Shown here in pieces: positions 1 through 5,161 of a stretch of 8,289 bases of DNA. Under the pieces are notes generated by a model. It did not search any database and was not told where the DNA came from. It saw only the letters and a program-made list of their open reading frames with translations. The stretch is from an uncultured Eubacterium sp. (GTDB lineage: Bacteria; Bacillota; Clostridia; Lachnospirales; Lachnospiraceae), in contig URQO01000071.1 in assembly GCA_900550135.1 (NCBI GenBank), positions 1 to 8,289 on the forward strand. Direction: 5' to 3'. Within the stretch, counting starts at the first letter, position 1. Each line of letters starts with the position of its first letter. The translations under genes were made by a program, and so were the position numbers.

Positions 1-325
1 AAATACCCGGAATATCATTTTCCTCTAAAAAGTGCTGTATAGTATCATCGCATCTAAAGTTGCTTGGCATACGGCTAAGTTCGTTGACAATATATGCATC
101 AGGCCAAGGTCTTATTGACTCCATATCCTCATGACATATACCATAATTTCCCTGAAGTGGGTATGTCATACATACTGCCTGTCCTGCATATGAAGGATCA
201 GTAAGTACTTCTAAATATCCCCACATAGATGTGTTAAATACAACTTCACTGATAACTTCTCTTGTGCTACCAATTGATTTTCCTTTAAAGACTGTACCGT
301 CTTCTAAGATAAGAAATGCGTTCAT
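1..325 (-). CDS. carA: Carbamoyl-phosphate synthase small (glutaminase) subunit, N-terminal fragment
   Basis: CarA hydrolyses glutamine and passes ammonia to CarB, which makes carbamoyl phosphate for pyrimidine and arginine synthesis in the cytoplasm. Translating the minus strand from the ATG at 325-323 gives 108 uninterrupted codons that run off the window edge. They match the CarA N-terminal domain: start MNAFLILEDGTVFKGKSIG, then EVVFNTSM, GYLEVLTDPSYAGQ, TYPLQGNYG and finally the IPGI that normally precedes the IDTR motif. The class I glutaminase domain with its catalytic Cys lies beyond the window. Usual length is about 350-380 residues, so roughly 30% is here. A GAAAGGA ribosome binding site (335-341) lies about 9 nt upstream of the ATG. 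Odd points: Trp stands where MTGY is usual, and Gln where PLIGNYG is usual. Both lie in otherwise conserved blocks; they may be lineage traits. Confidence 0.93.
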   Translation of the reverse strand, partial: MNAFLILEDGTVFKGKSIGSTREVISEVVFNTSMWGYLEVLTDPSYAGQAVCMTYPLQGNYGICHEDMESIRPWPDAYIVNELSRMPSNFRCDDTIQHFLEENDIPGI

Positions 326-374
326 AAATGTTTTTCCTTTCTTTTGTCTTTGTATTTTTGCCTAAACTTAAAGA

Positions 375-403
375 ATTATATCAAAAATCGACATTTCTTT
401 CAA
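375..403 (-). promoter_or_regulatory. Sigma-A promoter of carA
   Basis: On the minus strand, TTGAAA (398-403) is followed after exactly 17 nt by a perfect TATAAT (375-380). The predicted start of transcription is near 368, giving a leader of about 40 nt before the carA ATG. That leader is too short for a classical pyrimidine attenuator or riboswitch, and I see no hairpin in it. Confidence 0.85.
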
Positions 404-447
404 TATATTTGGCAAATAAACATTGATTATTTTTTGCTGTATTATAG

Positions 448-483
448 AAAAAGTACCACACTGTAAAAACACTGCGGTACTTT
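448..483 (-). terminator. Rho-independent terminator after the 218-residue protein gene
   Basis: An inverted repeat AAAGTACC (450-457) / GGTACTTT (476-483), with further pairing inside (CA/TG, TGT/ACA) and an A-rich loop, lies directly after the stop codon at 487. On the minus strand the stem ends in a run of five T (complement of 448-452). It insulates carA from the gene upstream. Confidence 0.75.
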
Positions 484-486
484 ATT

Positions 487-1143
487 TTACTTTGTAAATT
501 TTTTAGGAATATATCCGTTATCTTTCTTGTCAGAAAAAGTAGAACCATCTGTTGTTTTTACAAGATAGTAATCCTTACATTTTGCTAATAATTTGACTGT
601 TGTACCTTTTTTAAGACTTCCTTTTACTTCATCCTGACCTGAAAGTCCATTGTTAAGTGCACCTCTGTAAACGTCTGTATCAACGTTTACTTTTAGTTCT
701 ATCCCTTTATTAGCTTTACGGTAAACAGATACTAACATAGTTTCTTTGTATTTTTTTCCATTTTCATCAACTGCTGCTAACTGTAGTACACCTGTACCCT
801 CTTTTACACCTGTTAATTTGCACTTTGATTCAGCTGTACCTGTTACAGTGAATATTTCAGAATTCAAACTGTCAAACTCAATTGATTTAAGTTCACCAAC
901 ACCTGATACACATTCCAACTCCTCTGATTTTGCTCCAAGTTCAATAGATGTATGATACTTCTTTATGTGTGTATCTGCAAAACAAATCTTTACTCCTGTA
1001 ATATCACTGGTCAGTTGTGTACCATCTTTTTTAGAAAATGACCCTGTTGCAAAAAAATATAACAAAGAGGTAGCTGAAACTACCAAAACCAACACTGCTA
1101 TAATTAACTGTATTTTTGAATTTCCATTCTTTTTCTCACTCAT
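487..1143 (-). CDS. Membrane-anchored protein with bacterial Ig-like and SH3-like domains
   Basis: Function not known; the layout is that of a surface-exposed envelope protein. Residues 1-10 are polar and charged, 11-32 form one strong hydrophobic segment (uncleaved signal anchor, no lipobox), and the rest is predicted outside the membrane. Residues about 48-141 resemble a group 2 bacterial Ig-like (BIG2) fold: the stretch around TGTAESKCKLTGVKEGTG followed by LQLAAVDENG is the typical 'value ... trade-off ... G.a.i.a' pattern. Residues about 150-216 resemble a bacterial SH3 domain (VYRGAL, then LKKGTTVKLLAKCKDYYLVKT, ending GYIPKKF), a fold often used to bind cell-wall peptides. The ATG at 1143 has an AGGAGA site 6 nt upstream. 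It has its own promoter and terminator, so it is probably monocistronic. Domain calls are by eye from sequence pattern. Confidence 0.8.
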   Translation of the reverse strand: MSEKKNGNSKIQLIIAVLVLVVSATSLLYFFATGSFSKKDGTQLTSDITGVKICFADTHIKKYHTSIELGAKSEELECVSGVGELKSIEFDSLNSEIFTVTGTAESKCKLTGVKEGTGVLQLAAVDENGKKYKETMLVSVYRKANKGIELKVNVDTDVYRGALNNGLSGQDEVKGSLKKGTTVKLLAKCKDYYLVKTTDGSTFSDKKDNGYIPKKFTK

Positions 1144-1171
1144 AATACTCTCCTAAAATTTTTCTATTGCT

Positions 1172-1200
1172 ATTTTAATAGAAAACTTTCCTAATGTAAA
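1172..1200 (-). promoter_or_regulatory. Sigma-A promoter of the Ig-like/SH3-like protein gene
   Basis: TTTACA (1195-1200) and TAAAAT (1172-1177) on the minus strand are separated by exactly 17 nt. The site sits in the 60-bp gap after the SpoIID-like gene. A 9-bp inverted repeat, TTTTCTATT (1160-1168) / AATAGAAAA (1177-1185), overlaps the -10 box and could be an operator or a weak hairpin; it has no clean U-tract. Confidence 0.6.
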
Positions 1201-1203
1201 GTC

Positions 1204-2493
1204 TTATCTTGGTATTCCTTCTGCTATTCTTGTTATTCCCACATATATCTGGGATATTTTGTACCATGTAGCAAAATCCACAATACCTGTTTGTGGCAAA
1301 TCAAATATTTTCTGAAAAGCTTTTACTGAAGCCTGAGTTCCTTCTCCAAATATTCCATCAGCTTCCACCCTTGGTATTGCTGTGTAAACTTCTGCTATGG
1401 TATCAAGCTGCTGTTGCATCTGCTGTACCTTTGGTCCACTGGAACCAATATCCAAATTATATCCCGGCCATGATGCAGGAATGCCTGATATTTGTTCTGC
1501 TGTATTAATATACATTTCACTTCCATAATAATTTCTTAATATTTCAAGTGTGGAGTAACCCTGCTCTCCTAAATTGCATGAGCCCCATTGACTCAGCCAG
1601 TTTGGGCAGGTAACTCTGCGTCCGTCGCAATACTGAGTTAGAATAGGCTGCCTTACATCCGGAAATGAAAGGTACTGATCAAATATATTATCTACTACCA
1701 GACTAATTGACTCAAATATATTTCTTCCATTTATCCATTTTTGATCATAAGCTGTGGAAGATGTAATTGTAAAATCATATCCTTTATTTCTGTACCATTC
1801 AGTATACACCCTGTTTAGTGTAAATGACATAATCGCCAATATATTTGCCTCTAATGTTGCCTGGGGCCATGTAGCGTATATTTCTGATGATGCCACATTT
1901 TTAATATAGTCTTTATAAGTAACATAATAATCTCTTGCATTACTGCTTGGAACACCATCGTGTACAACTACATATTCAGGAACTACCACTCTGCTCAGTA
2001 CAATTTCTCCCGGCTCATTTACATCCTTTATTTCGTCCTCAGGAATCTTTGGAGGATATTCATAATACAATGTATGTGGTGGAATATTAATGTTTTCCAC
2101 CTGCTCTCCCTGACTCTTTTGCATTTTCACATTTTGAATGGCCAGTGACTCCGGAAGAATTTCAACATTTTCAATATTTTCTGTTTCATATCCGGGTGCA
2201 TCAATTTCCACATCATAGTTGGTATACGGTCGTATATCATTGTTTTCGTCTAAACTATATGACAATGGTGGTGCACTTAAATCCACCACCTGTGTCTGAC
2301 CTGAACTGTCTGTATTCAATTCTTCTACTGTTTGAACCTGATTTTGCTGGTTATCCTGAGGCTGTCTTGGAAGTCTTATTATAACCTTTGCATCCTTTAT
2401 GGGCACATTATTACTGTCCACAACATTTACCTGCAGTTCACCAACATCTCCTGAATCTACCTGCATTTTTATAAGCATATTTTTACCATACAT
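1204..2493 (-). CDS. SpoIID/LytB-like protein with C-terminal peptidoglycan-binding domain
   Basis: Likely acts on or binds spore or cell-wall peptidoglycan. Three parts are visible. Residues about 17-124 resemble a carboxypeptidase-regulatory/Cna-B-like beta-sandwich (GELQVNVVDSNNVPIKDAKV... PYTNYDVEIDAPGYE). Residues about 174-330 resemble the SpoIID/LytB domain: DYIKNVASSEIYATWPQATL, with Glu204 at the place of the SpoIID catalytic Glu, then an Ala-rich helix, and NWLSQWGSCNLGEQGYSTLEILRNYYG. Residues about 347-417 are a PG_binding_1 domain (IGSSGPKVQQMQQQL ... DGIFGEGTQASVKAFQ). There is no signal peptide or membrane segment, unlike classical SpoIID. A sigma-E-like promoter sits just upstream, pointing to mother-cell expression during sporulation. 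The start is uncertain: the ATG at 2493 has no ribosome binding site, and Met6 (2478) and Met10 (2466) are alternatives; all conserved domains lie after them. Catalytic activity is inferred only. Confidence 0.82.
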   Translation of the reverse strand: MYGKNMLIKMQVDSGDVGELQVNVVDSNNVPIKDAKVIIRLPRQPQDNQQNQVQTVEELNTDSSGQTQVVDLSAPPLSYSLDENNDIRPYTNYDVEIDAPGYETENIENVEILPESLAIQNVKMQKSQGEQVENINIPPHTLYYEYPPKIPEDEIKDVNEPGEIVLSRVVVPEYVVVHDGVPSSNARDYYVTYKDYIKNVASSEIYATWPQATLEANILAIMSFTLNRVYTEWYRNKGYDFTITSSTAYDQKWINGRNIFESISLVVDNIFDQYLSFPDVRQPILTQYCDGRRVTCPNWLSQWGSCNLGEQGYSTLEILRNYYGSEMYINTAEQISGIPASWPGYNLDIGSSGPKVQQMQQQLDTIAEVYTAIPRVEADGIFGEGTQASVKAFQKIFDLPQTGIVDFATWYKISQIYVGITRIAEGIPR

Positions 2494-2506
2494 ATTTAAT
2501 CTATAT

Positions 2507-2535
2507 ATTGTATGGACTTTGTTTTTTAAATATGC
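2507..2535 (-). promoter_or_regulatory. Sigma-E-type (mother-cell) sporulation promoter of the SpoIID-like gene
   Basis: The minus strand carries GCATATT (2529-2535), 14 nt, then CATACAAT (2507-2514). This fits the Bacillus subtilis sigma-E consensus as I know it (-35 KMATATT, spacer about 14, -10 CATACAnT). The predicted transcription start near 2500 is only a few bases before the first ATG at 2493, so the mRNA would be almost leaderless or start translation further in. Confidence 0.6.
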
Positions 2536-2770
2536 TATTCTTCTGGATTTTCAGATGTGAAAATCCTGCCGTTCCAGCCATAATCAATTTTTCTATTTCT
2601 ATAAAATGGATTTCCTGCCTGTTCTGACACACTTGTTGCACTTTCATCTCCATTTTTTTGCTTAATATTTTGTCATATCAAAACTGATGTGCATATGCCT
2701 TTGCAAATTGCGGTGTCAATAATGGTATTTCCATAGCTATGGCAATTATGCTTTTTACTAATTTTCTACT
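2535..2770 (-). pseudogene. Decayed gene for a small secreted protein (candidate)
   Basis: The 344-bp gap between folA and the SpoIID-like gene holds minus-strand sequence that reads like protein but is broken. From 2770 to 2681 one frame gives a signal-peptide-like stretch: basic RKLVKS, hydrophobic IIAIAMEIPLLTP, then an Ala-Tyr-Ala cleavage-type site. It hits TGA at 2680-2678, continues open as YDKILSKK, and after the A7 run (2653-2659) the coding-looking frame shifts to NGDESATSVSEQAGNPFYR and on to TSENPEE, with TAG at 2537-2535. One TGG-to-TGA change and one lost A would explain it. No start codon with a ribosome binding site is seen (only an ATG at 2734), so the 5' end is also decayed. 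I do not recognise the protein. It could also be non-coding sequence read over-generously. Confidence 0.35.
2545..2566. promoter_or_regulatory. Perfect 8-bp palindrome upstream of the sigma-E-type promoter
   Basis: GGATTTTC (2545-2552), a 6-nt loop, then GAAAATCC (2559-2566). It has no T-run on either side, so it is not a terminator. It ends 9 bp before the -35 box (2529-2535), a position suitable for an activator or repressor. It also lies in the 3' part of the decayed gene described for 2535-2770, so it could be coincidental. Confidence 0.35.
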
Positions 2771-2784
2771 ATTTATTTTGCTAC

Positions 2785-2820
2785 AAAAAAAGAACCATGA
2801 TAAAAGTAACCATGGTTCTT
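2785..2820 (-). terminator. Rho-independent terminator of folA
   Basis: AAGAACCATG (2790-2799) and CATGGTTCTT (2811-2820) form a perfect 10-bp stem with an 11-nt loop. On the minus strand it is followed by seven T (complement of 2785-2791). It lies 18 bp past the folA stop codon and probably ends the thyA-folA transcript. Confidence 0.9.
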
Positions 2821-2837
2821 TTGATATTTAATATTTT

Positions 2838-3332
2838 TTATTTTATTCTTTTGTATATTCTAAAATAATATTCCAAATCAAAGTAAGTATTTTCTTCACC
2901 TTCCTCAACCATCTGCCATTCATCAGTCATCTGGTCAAGATTTGGTATAAATGTATCTGCCGCGTATTCGTGGTCTACATATGTGATGTACGCCGTATCG
3001 CAGTACTGAAGCATCTGCTTGTAAATACTTCCACCACCAATTACATATACATCTTCTGTATCATATTTCTTTGCTTCTTCTAAAGCCTCTTCAATTGAAT
3101 AAACAACTGTGGCTCCTTCCACTTTATAATCTTTTTCAAGTGCGATAACAATGTTTACTCTGTTTTTAAGTGGTCTTCCACCCGGGAAACTTTCCAAAGT
3201 GTTCTTTCCCATTATACAAACCTTTCCTGTTGTATGTTCTCTAAAATATTTCATATCATCAGGAATACTAACAAGTAAATCATTCTTATAACCAATTGCC
3301 CAATTCTTATCTACTGCTACTATTAAATTCAT
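2838..3332 (-). CDS. folA: Dihydrofolate reductase
   Basis: Reduces 7,8-dihydrofolate to tetrahydrofolate with NADPH in the cytoplasm, recycling the dihydrofolate made by ThyA, whose gene lies just upstream. The 164-residue length is normal for the family. Visible family motifs: MNLIVAVDKNWAIGYKNDLL (substrate/NADPH loop, Trp11), SIPDDMKYFR with Asp26 at the place of the catalytic acid, VCIMGKNTLESF, RPLKNRVNIV, the glycine pair in VYVIGGGSIYKQM, and TYVDHEYAADTFIP. The start is fixed by the family N-terminus. Unusually, the only strong Shine-Dalgarno (GGAAGGAGA, 3356-3364) lies 23 nt before the ATG, with a small hairpin (3342-3355) in between that could shorten the effective distance to about 9 nt. 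Followed by a strong terminator. Confidence 0.97.
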   Translation of the reverse strand: MNLIVAVDKNWAIGYKNDLLVSIPDDMKYFREHTTGKVCIMGKNTLESFPGGRPLKNRVNIVIALEKDYKVEGATVVYSIEEALEEAKKYDTEDVYVIGGGSIYKQMLQYCDTAYITYVDHEYAADTFIPNLDQMTDEWQMVEEGEENTYFDLEYYFRIYKRIK

Positions 3333-3341
3333 ATCATTTAC

Positions 3342-3364
3342 GTTCCGTGAAGAACTCTCCTTCC
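3342..3364 (-). promoter_or_regulatory. Distant Shine-Dalgarno and hairpin before folA
   Basis: Minus strand: GGAAGGAGA (3356-3364), then GTTC, a 6-nt loop and GAAC (3342-3355), then 9 nt to the folA ATG. Without the hairpin the spacing is far beyond the usual 5-10 nt; with the hairpin folded it becomes normal. No alternative in-frame start fits the Shine-Dalgarno. Confidence 0.45.
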
Positions 3365-3378
3365 TTTATTCTCATTCT

Positions 3379-3578
3379 ATTTTTATCACAAATATTGTAC
3401 GTTCTCTATTTGTAGGCGTTAAAGCATTAACGAAAGCACGCTCTCGTTGCCAAACGCTGGTAGCAGTCCTATAAAGCCGACTACGCTGTCTTTATGGACC
3501 GACCCCGTTATAAGCACTTTCTATTAATGTCTTTAACTCCTACAAATACATTATAGTAATTCTTTTTGTGATAAAAAT
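3379..3578. repeat. 200-bp branched inverted-repeat element between thyA and folA (structured RNA or MITE-like)
   Basis: Outer perfect 13-bp inverted repeats ATTTTTATCACAA (3379-3391) and TTGTGATAAAAAT (3566-3578) enclose a second long inverted repeat: 3407-3436 pairs with 3517-3548 as TATTTGTAGG/CCTACAAATA (10 bp), GTTAAAG/CTTTAAC (7), CATTAA/TTAATG (6) and GAAAG/CTTTC (5), with only single mismatches or bulges between. Inside are two further hairpins: CGTT-GCCA-AACG (3445-3456) and GTCC(T)ATAAAG (3466-3476) with CTTTATGGAC (3490-3499). Together they form a three-way junction. The core is visibly richer in G+C than its flanks. It lies in the thyA-folA transcript; the outer repeat touches the thyA stop codon. 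It holds no open reading frame. Either a structured RNA or a miniature inverted-repeat element would fit; I cannot name a family. Confidence 0.75.
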
Positions 3579-4423
3579 TAAACTGCTACAGGGATTTTAA
3601 TTTGTGGACCATATTCGTAGTCTACAAGTTTAATGTCATCTACTGTGAAATCATAGAAGTTTTTAATCTCCGGATTTATCCAAAGCTTTGGTGCCGGATG
3701 TTGTTCTCTGCTAATTAATTCTTCTACTAACTCTACATGCTTGTCATATATATGTGCGTCTGCAATAACATGTATAAACTCGCCCGGTTCCATATCATTT
3801 ACCTGAGCAAACATATAAAGAAGTGCAGCATATTGGCATACATTCCAGTTGTTTGCTGTCAACACGTCCTGTGATCTCTGATTAAGGATGCCGTTTAACA
3901 CAAGTTTTCCCGTTTCTTTATTTTTTGTAACATTAAATGTCATGCTGTATGCACATGGATACAAATTCATTTCATGTAAATCCTGATGTACATAAATATT
4001 TGTCATAATTCTTCTGCTGTATGGATTATGTTTTAAGTCGTATAAAACTCTGTCTACCTGATCCATGTTTCCTTCAGGATAGTGATGTTTTACTCCCATT
4101 TGGTAACCATAAGCTTTTCCAATTGAACCTGTTTCGTCAGCCCAGGAATCCCAAATGTGGCTTCTTAAATCATTAACATTGTTTGACTTTTTCTGCCAAA
4201 TCCAAAGTAATTCATCTATGCAGTTTTTAAATCCTGTCTGTCTTAATGTAATTGCTGGAAATTCCTTTTTCAAATCATATCTGTTTATTACACCAAACTT
4301 TTTGATAGTGTAAGCATATGAACCATCATCCCACTTTGCTCTTACTTTTTCTCCTTTTGTGTCAGTTCCATTATCTAAAATATCTCTGCACATATCTACA
4401 AATACTTTATCTGCGTAACTCAT
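3578..4423 (-). CDS. thyA: Thymidylate synthase (folate-dependent, ThyA type)
   Basis: Methylates dUMP to dTMP using methylene-tetrahydrofolate, giving dihydrofolate, which the neighbouring FolA reduces. The 281 residues fit the Bacillus-type ThyA (about 279). Motifs seen: Arg28 region KVRAKWDDGS, ELLWIWQKKSNNVNDL, HIWDSWADETGSIGKAYGYQ, the phosphate-binding Arg pair YSRRIM (137-138), catalytic Cys157 in MNLYPCAYS, LNQRSQDVLTANNWNVCQYA (Arg183, Asp186, Asn194), ADAHIYDKH, and the C-terminal PVAV like the FEVAV end of B. subtilis ThyA. The active-site loop is LYPC-Ala where many enzymes have PPC-His. The ATG at 4423 has an AGGAG site 7-8 nt upstream. It forms an operon with folA across the 245-bp gap holding the inverted-repeat element. 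The upstream region carries promoter-like repeats. Confidence 0.97.
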   Translation of the reverse strand: MSYADKVFVDMCRDILDNGTDTKGEKVRAKWDDGSYAYTIKKFGVINRYDLKKEFPAITLRQTGFKNCIDELLWIWQKKSNNVNDLRSHIWDSWADETGSIGKAYGYQMGVKHHYPEGNMDQVDRVLYDLKHNPYSRRIMTNIYVHQDLHEMNLYPCAYSMTFNVTKNKETGKLVLNGILNQRSQDVLTANNWNVCQYAALLYMFAQVNDMEPGEFIHVIADAHIYDKHVELVEELISREQHPAPKLWINPEIKNFYDFTVDDIKLVDYEYGPQIKIPVAV

Positions 4424-4491
4424 TTTTTATCTCCTGTCGTTTTATTTAGTTTTTTGTACTATATATAATATAGATTTTTTTCTTTGCTCTA

Positions 4492-4586
4492 AAACTATAT
4501 TAAATATAGCATTTTCAATTTTCGATTAAACTACATTTAAGTATTTTTATTTGCAAACTAAACTACGTTAAAGTATAGCATTTTTA
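4492..4586. repeat. Three related promoter-like repeats upstream of thyA
   Basis: On the plus strand AAACTA begins three similar segments: 4492-4515, 4528-4549 (more diverged) and 4560-4586. The first contains the perfect 15-bp palindrome CTATATTAAATATAG. Read on the minus strand, the first and third give TGCTATATT and TGCTATACT, i.e. extended -10 boxes (TGnTATAnT), followed by a shared TTTAA-GTAGTTT. The -35 regions are weak: TTTATT at 4595-4600 lies 17 nt before the -10 at 4572-4577. They may be tandem thyA promoters, operator copies, or both. The same motif recurs at the transporter promoter (7578-7597). Confidence 0.5.
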
Positions 4587-4662
4587 TTTTAAATAATAAA
4601 TAGCAAAGTTTTAAACGCTGTAGTATTTTAAATTTATTATATCTGATGTTATAGTTTTAATA

Positions 4663-4791
4663 TTAGTTCCAAACATTTTGTTTAACAAAAAATGAAAATG
4701 GATTGCCAATATCTTGTTCTGAGATATCTTCACCTATACCCATAGATTTGTTTACAAAAAATTTTTCAAAAGTTTCAAACCCACCCTTTAA
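4663..4791 (-). pseudogene. Remnant of an unidentified gene (C-terminal 42 codons)
   Basis: The minus strand is open for 42 codons before TAA at 4665-4663, and reads like protein: GGFETFEKFFVNKSMGIGED, then ISEQDIGNPFSFFVKQNVWN. Codons show the G-in-first-position habit of real genes. Upstream in frame there is a stop at 4794-4792 and no ribosome binding site; the only ATG is at residue 17. The front edge coincides with the first unit of the 85-bp tandem repeat (from 4781), as if the repeat had replaced the rest of the gene. I do not recognise the protein. In AT-rich DNA a 42-codon chance frame is possible. Confidence 0.3.
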
Positions 4792-5033
4792 TTATCATAT
4801 CAAGCCTAAGGGGGTGGAAAAACTGAAGCTTCAACTCAATCTCAAATTTAAAACTTGGTGGTTTTCCACCCCTAAAAATCATTTATTACGCCTAAAGGGT
4901 GGAAATCCAGAAGCTTCAACTCAATCTCAAACTTAAAACTAGTTAATTTTCCACCCCTAACAATCATTTATCAAGCCTAAAGGGGTGGAAAAGCTGAAAA
5001 TTGTATAAAAAATGAAACAATGACTTTCCACCC
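4781..5033. repeat. 85-bp tandem array of palindromic units
   Basis: Three hairpin cores start exactly 85 bp apart: 4781-4817, 4866-4902 and 4951-4988. Each begins CCACCC and ends GGGTGG, with stems extended by flanking T/A to about 10-11 bp in the second and third unit, around a loop containing ATCATTTAT and GCCTAA. A lone CCACCC half (5028-5033) marks a fourth, broken unit 77 bp on. The 48-bp segments between cores are also conserved: 4825-4855 and 4910-4940 agree at 30 of 31 bases and start with the palindrome GAAGCTTC. The third linker is diverged. No open frame spans the array and there is no U-tract after the stems. Confidence 0.85.
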
Positions 5034-5049
5034 ACTTGATAAAGGAACT

Positions 5050-5075
5050 AAAAAAGGGACCTTATTAGTCCCTTT
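5050..5075 (-). terminator. Rho-independent terminator of the ABC transporter operon
   Basis: AAAGGGAC (5053-5060), a 7-nt loop and GTCCCTTT (5068-5075) form a perfect 8-bp stem; on the minus strand six T follow (complement of 5050-5055). It lies about 90 bp past the stop codon of the transporter ATPase. Confidence 0.88.
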
Positions 5076-5087
5076 AAGCTATTTTCT

Positions 5088-5131
5088 ATTCTATTTTTAT
5101 CACAATCCTGTCCGACCTATCACCGACCCCG
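5088..5131. repeat. Short fragment related to the thyA-folA inverted-repeat element
   Basis: ATTCTATTTTTATCACAA at 5088-5105 is identical over 18 bp to 3374-3391, the left outer repeat of the thyA-folA element plus its flank. It is followed, in the same order and orientation, by ACCGACCCCG (5122-5131), identical to 3498-3507 inside that element. The segment between is much shorter here, and the matching inverted partner is missing. It looks like a deleted or solo copy. Both copies lie downstream of a minus-strand gene. Confidence 0.45.
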
Positions 5132-5161
5132 ATACAACCCAACCATTTCATACGTTTTGGT

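Noticed and set aside
3333..3577. Tetrahydrofolate riboswitch before folA
   Set aside because: The position is tempting, but the sequence does not match the conserved THF core as I remember it and the long terminal inverted repeats do not fit that architecture.
4703..4936. 77-codon plus-strand reading frame
   Set aside because: It runs through the tandem repeats, has no ribosome binding site and no protein-like motif; the frame is kept open only by the repeat sequence.
4781..5033. CRISPR array
   Set aside because: Repeats are regular, but the linkers between hairpins are nearly identical to each other (30 of 31 bases), whereas spacers should be unrelated; no cas genes are present.
5086..5151. 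21-codon minus-strand reading frame (MKWLGCIGVG...)
   Set aside because: No ribosome binding site, very short, and it overlaps the fragment related to the thyA-folA element.
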